Of a stretch of 38,893 nucleotides of DNA, positions 22,883 to 32,119 are shown one piece after another. Within the stretch, counting starts at the first letter, position 1, and every line of letters starts with the position of its first letter. Made by a program: the position numbers and the translations under genes. The stretch comes from an uncultured Fidelibacterota bacterium (GTDB lineage: Bacteria; Fidelibacterota; Marinisomatia; Marinisomatales; UBA1611), in contig CALCSS010000131.1 in the NCBI GenBank assembly GCA_937893835.1, positions 1 through 38,893 of the forward strand, written 5' to 3'. Under the pieces are notes generated by a model. That model was not told where the DNA came from and made no database searches. It was given only the letters and a program-made list of their open reading frames with translations.

Positions 22883-25800
22883 TCATTTCATCAAGATCAT
22901 TTTTTGACTAAAGATCCTACTACCTGCACTCAACTTGTATATATAGACACCTGCACCCACATTATTTCCGGAATTGTCATTCCCATGCCACTCGATCAAA
23001 TAATGTCCTGCCTCTTGGGTCTGTCCTACGAGATTCCTGATCATCCTACCTCTCATGTCATAGATATTGAGTGATACATCGGACTGGAAGGCAAGGTCGT
23101 AGGATATGATCGTGGATGGATTGAAGGGATTGGGATAATTTGGATGCAAGGCAAAGCTCACTGGTAGGCCATCACCCAGATCGACCCCGACCATTTCGCC
23201 ACTAAATTGACCAAAGTTATCCGCAACTATTGTCAATGGATTGGCATTGACATCACCAGCAGATATCGAGGTGATCATAAAGACAACAGATGGATTTGTT
23301 AGTGTATTGCTGAATTCTACCTCGACCTCTAGTATGGGACCTGTGTCTGGCTCGATCGCTGTGACAAAATCATATCCAAGAAAATAGAATGAACCGGACT
23401 CGGTCTCTCCAGAGATCCCGTCAATGGTCCCGTCTTCAAATCTGCCCAGTGGGGTAATGTTCGTGACCGTCATGAGGTCTGGCATATCGGTGATCTCAAA
23501 TTCTAGGATGTTCAGGGTCTCGATATTATCAATATGTATCTCGAAGGTTCCACTGCCTCCGGGAGTCATCTGGCCTGACACATTCTCGATCGTACAGCCT
23601 ACAGGTGGCTGACCTATATAAAATGAATGGGGATTGCCGACCGTGACCATTGGCAGGTTGTTGACATCTGCCAGGACCGCCTCGCTAATGGTTATGTCAA
23701 TGATCGTACCATCAGGTATTCCCGTAAGCACATCATATTCAATATCGACCAGATGGCCAACACCAGGCTCTATGGGATTTGACTGGGAGTTGTCATACGC
23801 CGTCACTCTGTAGCCTATGCCTAGATCTGCTCCCGATACGGACCAATTCTCCAGGTCGAGCAATGGGTTGAATGATAGATCGACCCCATTGATGAATGGT
23901 GGATCGGCAAGGATATCAAATTGCATCGCATAGACCGGTTGGGTATTCTCCAAGAATACAGAGCCAGTGGTTTGTGAATCGCTATTTCCATAGCCACCAT
24001 AAAGGCTCAGATACTGTGTCTCGATACCAACATCATATGTACCACTCTCTGCCGTCCAATTAAGGTCGACATAACCCACATCCTGAATAGAGGTACCAGA
24101 GGTGTAAGAGAGATTGACCGTGACCTCCTGCTCTGCTGTGGGATAGAGGACAGCTCGACAAACGGGGCCGTCTCCCGCTCCCAAGACCGTACCTACGCTG
24201 ATACCAGTAATTGCAATGGTCCCGTCTCCTTGATCCGCTATCTCTAGGGCCCAATCAGACGTTCTTTCTGTGGTAATGATATTCAAACTATTGATGATAT
24301 CAGGGTAATCCATGATCTCAAAGTAGAACAATCCTAGATCGGACTCGTTGTTTATGTAAAAGTCCAGGGTATCCATCTGCCCCGATAATGATGCGCCATC
24401 GTCAAACCATAGTTCGACCCACTCAACTGGGGTCGCAGAGATCGTCTCCGTTGGGCCAGACTCCGTACCGTCTGGGTATATTGCTGTAACATAGTAGTAG
24501 TAGGTCGTACTGTTCACAACATCCTCATCGAGATATGTGGTCACGTCACTGCCTACCTCAGCGATCTCCTCAAAGTCCGATGTGCCACTGAGTGATCGAT
24601 AGACCTTGAAAGCATCCAACTCCACTGGTCGTATCTCATTATTGATCGGATTATCCAGGTCAACCTTTAATTCGTGTGGGATTCCTCCGGGGAATTGTTC
24701 GATGACCTCTTCCTTTGGCGCGGACAGTGCCCACTCTCCAAGTTCAGTCAGTTCATAGTGTACATTCCGGCCAACCTCTCTAGCAGCAAATGTAATGAAG
24801 ACATCATCAACAGCCCATCCAGAGCCCCAGAATCCATTGTCATTCGAATGAAATGCAATATACAGGTTTGATACGCCTGCATGCTCTGAAAGGTCTACTG
24901 TCTCGGTCACCCATTCGGAGACAGGGTCCAAGGCATATACCTCGGTGAAGTTCGTACCGTCAGTGCTTACTGCTATATGTGCCGTTTGGCTATATGCACC
25001 ATCAAAGTAAGAGGCAAAGTTCAGTGTTATGTTCTCAGCGCCACTCACATTCAAGGGTGGTGTCACCATATAGTCCATGGAACCATCATCGTTTGCCATG
25101 TCATCATTTGAGCACATGTACCAGGTATGGGATGGGATGGCCCAGAACCCACTGGAACCATCTTGAGTGATAAACCAACCTTGTGCAGAGTTTGTGGTAA
25201 GGTCCCAATCATCGGGAACCGTTCCTTCTTCAAAGTCTTCTGAAAAATCCTCTGGTATCGGTCCAAATGGAGGATCCCAGCTCAACAAGACCTGAGCGTC
25301 CATGCCATCCTGCACCTGTAGATTATGTGGCTCCTCAATATAGCCAGGGCTTACAGTTACAGTACCTGAGTCTGCGCTTTCAACCCAATAGGTACCTCCA
25401 ATCCCATCTGTGACGGTGACATTTGAGAAATTGACACCTACATTTGAATTATATGCGTTCTCATGGATCATCATCTCCATGGTCGCAATTGAGCCTGAAC
25501 CAGTTTCAATATTTTGATTATCACCACTATACATGATCACCCTTGTGTCACCATTGTCCAGTTCATTAAAGTCAATGGTGAAGCCGGTCGAGCGATCTGT
25601 TGTTGTAAATCCGGTCACATCAAGATAGTTTGGCGTATCGTAGATATCAAACTGCAGGCCACCCACTTCGCCTGAATTCTGAAGATCAATATCCAGATAG
25701 ACCTGCTCTGAAACATCCCCCGTGTCTGTTGATGCACTTAGAATGATCACATCCCCTATCGTTATGGAGCCATTGACCACATCACCATCGACCAGGTTGC

Positions 25801-26224
25801 CATCGCCATCGCTTACTGAAAGGTCGAACACCTCTAATTCTACCACTGCAGACAATATGTCAGACCCGTCATAATGCAAGTTCAAAACAACTTCATCTCC
25901 GCCAGCGGCGATCTCACCTCCCAAACCATTATAAAAGACCACTCTCCCCGAGCCATCATCAAAGACAGTGTAATCTGCACTAAAATTATCCTGATCCACA
26001 GGAACTGCACCTGATAGAGTAATGATCGTAGGTAGAGCAATAAGATCAAATTGAAGACCCCCAACTGCATTGTCTGGATTTGTCAACGTTACTGGTACCA
26101 CAATATCCTCAGTATATCCACTTACCTGGACCTCTCCTATGGAAACGGTCACATTAGAGAATGCTGCACTACTGGCAGTTAAGATCATGATCAAAAGAGA
26201 AAGATTTCTTCTCATAAATGTCAT
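22883..26224 (-). CDS. Large secreted cohesin-like/Fn3 protein with T9SS C-terminal domain
   Basis: This 1113-aa protein starts at the ATG at 26224, with GGAGG 6 nt upstream. The signal peptide is LSLLIMILTASSAAFS. Five cohesin-like beta-sandwich domains can be recognised by VGGLQFDL/VYAMQFDI-type strands (about 25-150, 155-290, 610-740, 745-880, 885-1020). Between the second and third lies an Fn3 domain split by a choice-of-anchor-J/MAM-like module (about 325-485, SEDFEEGTVPDDWDL, WAVDDVFITF). The Fn3 halves are LQVQDGMDAQVLLSWDPP and LDAFKVYRSLSG to YYYYVTAIYPDGTESGP. The last ~90 residues are a T9SS type-A tail (NYPNPFNPSTIISYDL, SLNIYDMRGRMIRNL, GAGVYIYKLSAG, SQKMILMK). It is probably a cell-surface or secreted scaffold. 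Cohesin-like domains suggest protein binding, but no dockerin partner is seen here. Confidence 0.9.
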   Translation of the reverse strand: MTFMRRNLSLLIMILTASSAAFSNVTVSIGEVQVSGYTEDIVVPVTLTNPDNAVGGLQFDLIALPTIITLSGAVPVDQDNFSADYTVFDDGSGRVVFYNGLGGEIAAGGDEVVLNLHYDGSDILSAVVELEVFDLSVSDGDGNLVDGDVVNGSITIGDVIILSASTDTGDVSEQVYLDIDLQNSGEVGGLQFDIYDTPNYLDVTGFTTTDRSTGFTIDFNELDNGDTRVIMYSGDNQNIETGSGSIATMEMMIHENAYNSNVGVNFSNVTVTDGIGGTYWVESADSGTVTVSPGYIEEPHNLQVQDGMDAQVLLSWDPPFGPIPEDFSEDFEEGTVPDDWDLTTNSAQGWFITQDGSSGFWAIPSHTWYMCSNDDMANDDGSMDYMVTPPLNVSGAENITLNFASYFDGAYSQTAHIAVSTDGTNFTEVYALDPVSEWVTETVDLSEHAGVSNLYIAFHSNDNGFWGSGWAVDDVFITFAAREVGRNVHYELTELGEWALSAPKEEVIEQFPGGIPHELKVDLDNPINNEIRPVELDAFKVYRSLSGTSDFEEIAEVGSDVTTYLDEDVVNSTTYYYYVTAIYPDGTESGPTETISATPVEWVELWFDDGASLSGQMDTLDFYINNESDLGLFYFEIMDYPDIINSLNIITTERTSDWALEIADQGDGTIAITGISVGTVLGAGDGPVCRAVLYPTAEQEVTVNLSYTSGTSIQDVGYVDLNWTAESGTYDVGIETQYLSLYGGYGNSDSQTTGSVFLENTQPVYAMQFDILADPPFINGVDLSFNPLLDLENWSVSGADLGIGYRVTAYDNSQSNPIEPGVGHLVDIEYDVLTGIPDGTIIDITISEAVLADVNNLPMVTVGNPHSFYIGQPPVGCTIENVSGQMTPGGSGTFEIHIDNIETLNILEFEITDMPDLMTVTNITPLGRFEDGTIDGISGETESGSFYFLGYDFVTAIEPDTGPILEVEVEFSNTLTNPSVVFMITSISAGDVNANPLTIVADNFGQFSGEMVGVDLGDGLPVSFALHPNYPNPFNPSTIISYDLAFQSDVSLNIYDMRGRMIRNLVGQTQEAGHYLIEWHGNDNSGNNVGAGVYIYKLSAGSRIFSQKMILMK

Positions 26225-26270
26225 TTTTTTCCTCCGATAATATCAAAGATGATATATTAGAATTATTAAC

Positions 26271-26313
26271 AAAAAATAAAAAGTCTATTACAATGGCTAA
26301 ATTGCCAATTGTA
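26271..26313 (-). terminator. Probable intrinsic terminator after the PLP-enzyme gene
   Basis: On the minus strand an imperfect hairpin (TACAATTGGC, loop AATTTA, GCCATTGTA, one bulge) is followed by ATAGACTTTTTATTTTTT. It lies about 45 bp after the stop of the Cys/Met enzyme and before the surface-protein gene. The weak stem makes this only moderately convincing. Confidence 0.45.
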
Positions 26314-26358
26314 TTTATGTAATAATAACGATTTTATACCGATAATTCACTCATATAA

Positions 26359-27525
26359 TTATTCCCCAAGAGCTGATACAATATCCTCATAGAGGTCCTC
26401 TACGTGTTCAATCCCTATCGACAAACGTACAAGGTCCTTGGTCAGTCCCATCGACTCCTTTGTCTCATCTGGAACAGCAACATGTGTCATCTCATAAGGG
26501 ACACAGATCAGACTCTCGACACCTCCCAAACTCTCTGCAAGTGTGAATAGTCTTAATCTAGAAAGAAATTCATCGCGCCTCTCGATCGTCCCACATCTCA
26601 GTGATAGCATTGAACCAAAGATGGGTCTTCCATCAGGATCGGTCTGTTGCCTCAGCGCTAGGTCATGCTGGTCATGGCTCTTAAGACCTGGGTAAATGAC
26701 CGATTCAACAATGTCCGAACGTTCAAGTCTTTTTGCTATTTCCATGGCATTATCTGATTGTCTTTGAACCCTCAGTTCCATGGTCTTGGTACTCCGCAAC
26801 ATAAGCCAACAGTCGAAAGGACTTGGGACCGCTCCGCCTGACTTCTGGATGAAATATAACTTTTCAGCCAAGGCAGGATCACTTGTGACCAATGCACCTG
26901 CAAGAAGATCGCTATGGCCTCCAATAAATTTTGTGGCACTATGCATCACGACATCAGCACCCAGAGAGAGAGGATTCTGACCATAGGGACTCATAAAGGT
27001 ATTGTCCACTGCAAGAAGGATATCATGGTCTTTGCATATTTCAGATGTTCTTTCTATGTCACACAATTCTAATAGTGGATTGGTCGGGGTCTCAACAAAG
27101 ATCATTTTGGTGTTTGGTCTAATGGCTGACCTGACCAATTCTATTGACCTGGTATCTACAAACTCAAAATCGATTCCATGGTTTGACAGTACCTTCACCG
27201 ACATCCTGTAGGTGCCTCCATAAACATTATGGCCAATAATGGCATGATCACCTGCAGATAGTGTTTGAAAAAGAGTGGTCGTTGCAGCCATACCACTGGC
27301 AAATGCTAGTCCATGGTCGCCACTCTCAAGAGCCGCGAGATTGTCCTCCAATCGTTTACGAGTGGGATTACCACCACGGGCATAGTCAAAACCCTTGTCC
27401 TCTCCAACTGCTTCCTGCTGAAAGGTCGAGGTAAGGTGGATTGGCGGAGCTACGGCTCCTGTTTCCTTATCAGGCTCATTTCCAATGTGTATGGCCCTGG
27501 TCTGAAATCGATCTTTAGCTCCCAT
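26359..27525 (-). CDS. Cys/Met-metabolism PLP enzyme (cystathionine gamma-synthase/lyase family)
   Basis: This 388-aa cytosolic enzyme has the usual length for the family. PLP-site features are visible: YARGGNPT (48-55, phosphate contacts from the neighbouring subunit), ASGMAA (77-82), AVDNTF with Asp174, and SATKFIGGHSD with the Schiff-base Lys199. The C-terminal SLGGVESL contributes to substrate carboxylate binding. The family includes cystathionine gamma-synthase (MetB), cystathionine gamma-lyase and methionine gamma-lyase; the sequence alone does not settle which, although a MetB-like role in trans-sulfuration is the default. The start ATG lies 1 nt after the SecA stop (TAA T ATG), so it is translationally linked to secA, probably as the last gene of that operon. 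Confidence 0.93.
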   Translation of the reverse strand: MGAKDRFQTRAIHIGNEPDKETGAVAPPIHLTSTFQQEAVGEDKGFDYARGGNPTRKRLEDNLAALESGDHGLAFASGMAATTTLFQTLSAGDHAIIGHNVYGGTYRMSVKVLSNHGIDFEFVDTRSIELVRSAIRPNTKMIFVETPTNPLLELCDIERTSEICKDHDILLAVDNTFMSPYGQNPLSLGADVVMHSATKFIGGHSDLLAGALVTSDPALAEKLYFIQKSGGAVPSPFDCWLMLRSTKTMELRVQRQSDNAMEIAKRLERSDIVESVIYPGLKSHDQHDLALRQQTDPDGRPIFGSMLSLRCGTIERRDEFLSRLRLFTLAESLGGVESLICVPYEMTHVAVPDETKESMGLTKDLVRLSIGIEHVEDLYEDIVSALGE

Positions 27526-27526
27526 A

Positions 27527-30500
27527 TTAAACCTGTGTGTATCCTTTATTCAGATAGTTCTGCAATTTTTTATTCTTTATTTCGATCTCGTCACCATTCG
27601 GACCTCGGACCAATATCTTTTCATTTCTACCAACTTTCAGTTCGGTCTTTATAGGAGTACGAACCTGCTGAGGTTGATTCCCTTGTTGAGTTTGGGCCTG
27701 ACCCTGGAATCCCATTCCTGTGGTGTCCTGGTGAGAGACCTTAACGTTTCTCACAGATGAATCTGATCGTGGTGCCTGTCCCTCCATTCCCTGTATCTGA
27801 GTCCTGAACAATCGCTGGACAGTAATAGAATTCATATCTGCCATCATCTCCTGAAACATCTTGAATCCCTCTGACTTATACTCCAGCAAAGGATTTTTCT
27901 GGCCATATGCCCTAAGGTTGATACCCTCTCTTAATTGGTCCATGGCATATAGATGGTCTTTCCATTTCTCATCAATGGTCCTAAGAATAACAAATCTTTC
28001 AAATTCGCGTATCACATTTTCTGGAACAAGAGTCTCTCGTGCCTTGTAGACACTTTTTGACTGTTCCAATACCCAGTCTCCGATCTCTTCACCTGTGAGG
28101 TCATTCTTGCCCATGTCCTCGTAGATATTTTCCAATGAGACATCTACCATTAAATGGGATGCAAATCGTTGTTTTAAATGGTCCCAGTCCCAGTATTCAA
28201 CGTTACCGGAATCTGATTGCAGTTCAACCTCATCCAATATGAAATCATCCAGTATCTGAAAGACTCCCTCTTGCATATTCTCACCCGCAAGTGCCTGATT
28301 TCTGATATCATACACAACCTGTCGCTGCTGGTTCATCACATCATCGTACTCCAAGAGATGCTTCCTTATACCAAAGTTCCGGACCTCGACTTTCTTTTGC
28401 GCATTGGAGATGGCCCTCGTTACCATTCTGGCCGAGATGACCTCCCCCTCTTCAATGCCCATTCTGTCCATGATGGCTGCCACTCGATCAGAACTAAAAA
28501 GCCTCATCAGATCGTCTTCAAGTGATAAATAGAACCTCGAGGATCCATCATCGCCCTGCCGACCACTACGCCCGCGCAATTGTAGATCGATACGCCTTGA
28601 CTCATGTCTCTCAGTACCAATAATGTGTAGGCCACCTAATTCCTTGATTCCCTCAGCAAGCTTAATATCTGTTCCTCTTCCGGCCATATTGGTCGCAATG
28701 GTCACTGCACCCTTTTGCCCCGCGCGTGCCACGACCTCTGCCTCACTCTTATGCTGTTTTGCATTTAACACATTGTGAGGAATATTCTTTCTCTTGAGCA
28801 TTCGCGAAAGAAGTTCAGATACCTCGACCGATATTGTCCCGACCAATGTAGGCTGCCCACTGTGGTGACATTCTGTGATCTCATCGATTGCGGCATTGTA
28901 TTTTTCTCTCTTGGTCTTGTAAACCAGATCATCTCTATCATCTCTTGAGATAGGCCTATGAGTCGGGATAACCGTTACGTCCAGACCGTATATGGAGCCT
29001 AACTCCTCTGCCTCGGTCTCAGCGGTACCGGTCATTCCTGACAATTTATCATAAAGACGAAAATAATTCTGGATGGTGATCGTGGCAAGGGTCTGGGTCT
29101 CTCGTTCGATCCTAACATTTTCCTTGGCCTCAAGTGCCTGGTGCAAGCCATCAGAGTAACGTCTTCCTGGAAGGACACGCCCAGTGAATTCATCCACGAT
29201 CATGACCTTACCTTCCTGTAAGACATACTCCACATCTTTTTCATATAATGTAAATGCTCTCAGGAGCTGATTGAAGTTGTGGATGGTCCCACTTCGCTCG
29301 GCGTGGAGCTGGTGTGCCTTTTCCCGTTCTTGTTCCTTATCAACAGGGCTAAGATCATCTCGCTCATCTATCTCAAGTAATAATTCTCCAAGGTCTGGAA
29401 TGATAAAAGTATCAGGGTCGTCTGGAGACAATAGAGACCTACCTTTCTCAGTAATGTCCATCACATGACTTTTTTCATCCACCGCAAAGTAAAGGTCATC
29501 ATCTACTTCCTGCATCTTCTTGTCACGAGTATAAATTGATTCGATGTCTTGTGCCAATTTCAGCATTCCTGGTTCTTGAAAGACCTTCATCACTTGTCGA
29601 TTCTTCGGCATTCCACGCTGTGCCTGCAATAATTTTAGACCAGCATTGTCCTCGTCACCATCATCAAGGAATTTTTGAGCTTCACGGACTAGATCTGATA
29701 CAAGCGAGGATTGCCTCTTGACCAATTGCTGAACACCTGGCTTTAGAGTTGTAAAGGTCTCATCAACTGGGGCATCAATCGTACCAGAGATAATGAGCGG
29801 AGTTCGAGCCTCATCGATAAGAACACTATCAACCTCATCCACCACGGCGAAGGCATGTCCTCTTTGAACTTTCTCGTCCCTCTGCAGTGCCATATTGTCT
29901 CGAAGGTAGTCAAAGCCAAATTCATTATTGGTGCCATAGGTTATGTCGCGTTGATACATTTCTCGACGCTGGACATTGTCCATTGAATTCAGAATGAATC
30001 CAACACTAAGACCTAGGCGTCTATATACCTCCCCCATCCATTCTGCATCTCTTTGGGCAAGATAATCATTTACAGTGATGACGTGTACTCCTCTGCCTGT
30101 AAGTGCATTAAGATAGATCGGCATTGTTGCTACTAACGTCTTTCCCTCACCGGTCTTCATTTCAGCGACCTTTCCATTGTGTAAGGTTATCGCACCCAAC
30201 AACTGTACGTCATAGGGAATCATCTCCCAGATTGTCTCCTGTCCCGATACACGCCATGATGAACCGTACATTCTCCGGCTCGTATCCTTCACCATTGCGA
30301 ACGCCTCTTCCATGATCAAGCCAAGGGCACCTTGTTCAGCCTTCAATATCTCAGCGCTGCGTTGCAGTTTGTCCATGGTCTCAGGCAATGAGTCCTCTTT
30401 CTCTTGACGAGTTTTGGTAACGAACTCTCTCAACTCCATGGTCCTATTTATCAGGTCCTCGTCCGTCTTTGAGGACAAAGACTCATATAACTGATTTATG

Positions 30501-30571
30501 CGATCGAGAGTTGGAGTAAGTTTTTTTACCTCTCGATCTGATTTAGTACCAAATAATTTTGCTAATACCAT
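27527..30571 (-). CDS. secA: Preprotein translocase ATPase SecA
   Basis: This 1014-aa ATPase drives Sec-dependent export through SecYEG. Visible motifs are Walker A MKTGEGKT (about 138-145), VITVNDYLAQRDAEWM, YGTNNEFGFDYLRDNM, the DEVDSVLIDEARTPLIISG box, TGTAETEAEELGSIYGL, TNMAGRGTDIKL and LQLRGRSGRQGD. A short insertion before the Walker A box (SSWRVSGQETIWEMIPYDVQ) is typical of FCB-group SecA. The C-terminus lacks the cysteine zinc-binding motif: after KVGRNE, where CPCGSGKKYKKC would be expected, it continues ILVRGPNGDEIEIKNKKLQN. SecB/lipid interaction at that site must therefore differ. It lies 8 nt after nusB; an AAGGAG overlaps the nusB end about 15 nt before the ATG. Confidence 0.98.
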   Translation of the reverse strand: MVLAKLFGTKSDREVKKLTPTLDRINQLYESLSSKTDEDLINRTMELREFVTKTRQEKEDSLPETMDKLQRSAEILKAEQGALGLIMEEAFAMVKDTSRRMYGSSWRVSGQETIWEMIPYDVQLLGAITLHNGKVAEMKTGEGKTLVATMPIYLNALTGRGVHVITVNDYLAQRDAEWMGEVYRRLGLSVGFILNSMDNVQRREMYQRDITYGTNNEFGFDYLRDNMALQRDEKVQRGHAFAVVDEVDSVLIDEARTPLIISGTIDAPVDETFTTLKPGVQQLVKRQSSLVSDLVREAQKFLDDGDEDNAGLKLLQAQRGMPKNRQVMKVFQEPGMLKLAQDIESIYTRDKKMQEVDDDLYFAVDEKSHVMDITEKGRSLLSPDDPDTFIIPDLGELLLEIDERDDLSPVDKEQEREKAHQLHAERSGTIHNFNQLLRAFTLYEKDVEYVLQEGKVMIVDEFTGRVLPGRRYSDGLHQALEAKENVRIERETQTLATITIQNYFRLYDKLSGMTGTAETEAEELGSIYGLDVTVIPTHRPISRDDRDDLVYKTKREKYNAAIDEITECHHSGQPTLVGTISVEVSELLSRMLKRKNIPHNVLNAKQHKSEAEVVARAGQKGAVTIATNMAGRGTDIKLAEGIKELGGLHIIGTERHESRRIDLQLRGRSGRQGDDGSSRFYLSLEDDLMRLFSSDRVAAIMDRMGIEEGEVISARMVTRAISNAQKKVEVRNFGIRKHLLEYDDVMNQQRQVVYDIRNQALAGENMQEGVFQILDDFILDEVELQSDSGNVEYWDWDHLKQRFASHLMVDVSLENIYEDMGKNDLTGEEIGDWVLEQSKSVYKARETLVPENVIREFERFVILRTIDEKWKDHLYAMDQLREGINLRAYGQKNPLLEYKSEGFKMFQEMMADMNSITVQRLFRTQIQGMEGQAPRSDSSVRNVKVSHQDTTGMGFQGQAQTQQGNQPQQVRTPIKTELKVGRNEKILVRGPNGDEIEIKNKKLQNYLNKGYTQV

Positions 30572-30579
30572 GATCTGAT

Positions 30580-31008
30580 CTAATTGATCTCCTTTTTTTG
30601 ATAATCCTTATATACCGCATCAAGTATACCATTTATAAAACCTGGACTCTCATCTGTACTATAGATCTTTGATATCTCTACCATCTCACTGATGGATACC
30701 TTGGGAGGTACGTCCTCTATGAAGAATATCTCACATATGCCCATTCGAAGTAACAAACGATCCACCTGGGCAACACGGTCAAATTCCCAATTCTGCAAAT
30801 GTGATCTAATTAGATCATCAGCCCAATTGACATTATCCATGACAGAAAAAAAGAGTAGCTGAATAAAATCTGAACTTTTCTTTCGACCTGGGTTTGACCT
30901 CAGAATACGATCAAGTACCAATTTGGGTCTCTCTTCTGAAAATTGTTGTGCAAACAAAGCCTCCAGTACTCCCTCTCTTGCATTTCTTCTTGGATGTGGA
31001 TCAGGCAT
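30580..31008 (-). CDS. nusB: Transcription antitermination factor NusB
   Basis: NusB is a small all-helical protein that binds BoxA RNA with NusE in rRNA antitermination. The ORF track begins at 31050, but NusB proteins start just before the RR-x-AR-E motif. I therefore choose the ATG at 31008 (142 aa, PHPRRNAREGVLEALFAQQF), which overlaps the upstream stop by 8 nt (ATGCCTGA). The later motifs WEFDRVAQVDRLLLRMGICE and PPKVSISEMVEISKIYSTDE, SPGFINGILDAVY match the conserved C-terminal helices. Sitting directly before secA is unusual but gives no functional hint beyond shared expression. Confidence 0.92.
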   Translation of the reverse strand: MPDPHPRRNAREGVLEALFAQQFSEERPKLVLDRILRSNPGRKKSSDFIQLLFFSVMDNVNWADDLIRSHLQNWEFDRVAQVDRLLLRMGICEIFFIEDVPPKVSISEMVEISKIYSTDESPGFINGILDAVYKDYQKKEIN

Positions 31009-32110
31009 TGTCGCGTTTGCCCATGACATTCTTCTTTGGTAGATATACATTTTTCAATTTAGACACATCAGATATCCTTTTCTTGGCAACTTTTGACGCA
31101 GCCATTTGTGTCGTGACATCATCCTCTTCAGATTTCTCATATATCGCCATTAGTGTATCGTAGATGCCTTCCTCAGCCTGAGTAAAAGCACGCTCTCGGT
31201 TATAACCTTCTATCTCATTTGCAACATTGATGAGTCCCCCTGCATTGATCGCATAATCAGGGGCATATAGAATACCTCTGTCCTTCAACATTTGAGCATG
31301 AACATCCTCTTCCTTGAGTTGGTTATTGGCAGCACCAGCAACTATCGAGCATTTTAGTTTTGGGATCGTATCATCATTTAATGTCGCTCCCAAGGCGCAT
31401 GGTGCATAAATATCAATTTCTGCATCATATATCTCATCCAAGCCTATCACATTGGCACCAAATTCATCGACCACGCGTTTTATGGATTCCTCATGAATAT
31501 CAGTGACATAAAGCTTTGCGCCCTCCCTATGCAAGTATCTACAGAGATGGTATCCGACGTGCCCAAGGCCTTGTACGCCAATTTTAAGACCAGATAATGA
31601 ATCTTTACCTAGCTTTCTCTTGACCGTTGCCTTGATTCCTGAGCAGGTCCCCAATGCCGTCACCGGAGACGGGTCGCCACTGCCACCTAGTGCGCGTGAT
31701 ATTCCAGTAACATATCGGGTCTCCATCCTTACCCACTCCATGTCCTTGACGCTTGTACCGACATCCTCGGCTGTGATGTACCTACCAGCCAGACCTTGTA
31801 CAAATCTACCAAATGAACGAAACAAGATCTCATTCTTATCTTTTTTTGAATTGCCAATTATGACAGCCTTACCACCACCTAGATTCAAACCCGCAATTGC
31901 TGCCTTATAACTCATCCCTCTTGATAGTCTGAGTACATCCTTTAAGGCGTCTTCCTCTGATTCATAATCCCACATCCTGCATCCACCTAGAGCAGGACCA
32001 ATGGTGGTATTGTGAACGGCGATAATAGCTTTTAGACCTGTGTCCTTATCATTGCAAAAGACCACTTCCTCATGGCCTCTATTTTCCATACTTTCAAAAA
32101 CTGGCAACAT
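31001..32110 (-). CDS. Leucine dehydrogenase-type amino-acid dehydrogenase
   Basis: This 369-aa member of the Glu/Leu/Phe/Val dehydrogenase family catalyses NAD-linked oxidative deamination of branched-chain (or aromatic) amino acids. Features: the substrate-site segment GPALGGCRMW, two active-site lysines in MSYKAAIAGLNLGGGKAV (K69, K81), AEDVGT, and a Rossmann motif GVQGLGHVGYHL near residue 180. GGLINVANE lies in the C-terminal part. The length fits leucine dehydrogenase (~365) rather than glutamate dehydrogenase (~420+). Shine-Dalgarno AGAGG is 5 nt from the ATG. It follows ilvE by 9 nt, consistent with branched-chain amino-acid breakdown; valine or phenylalanine specificity cannot be excluded. 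Confidence 0.93.
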   Translation of the reverse strand: MLPVFESMENRGHEEVVFCNDKDTGLKAIIAVHNTTIGPALGGCRMWDYESEEDALKDVLRLSRGMSYKAAIAGLNLGGGKAVIIGNSKKDKNEILFRSFGRFVQGLAGRYITAEDVGTSVKDMEWVRMETRYVTGISRALGGSGDPSPVTALGTCSGIKATVKRKLGKDSLSGLKIGVQGLGHVGYHLCRYLHREGAKLYVTDIHEESIKRVVDEFGANVIGLDEIYDAEIDIYAPCALGATLNDDTIPKLKCSIVAGAANNQLKEEDVHAQMLKDRGILYAPDYAINAGGLINVANEIEGYNRERAFTQAEEGIYDTLMAIYEKSEEDDVTTQMAASKVAKKRISDVSKLKNVYLPKKNVMGKRDNA

Positions 32111-32119
32111 ATTTACCTC

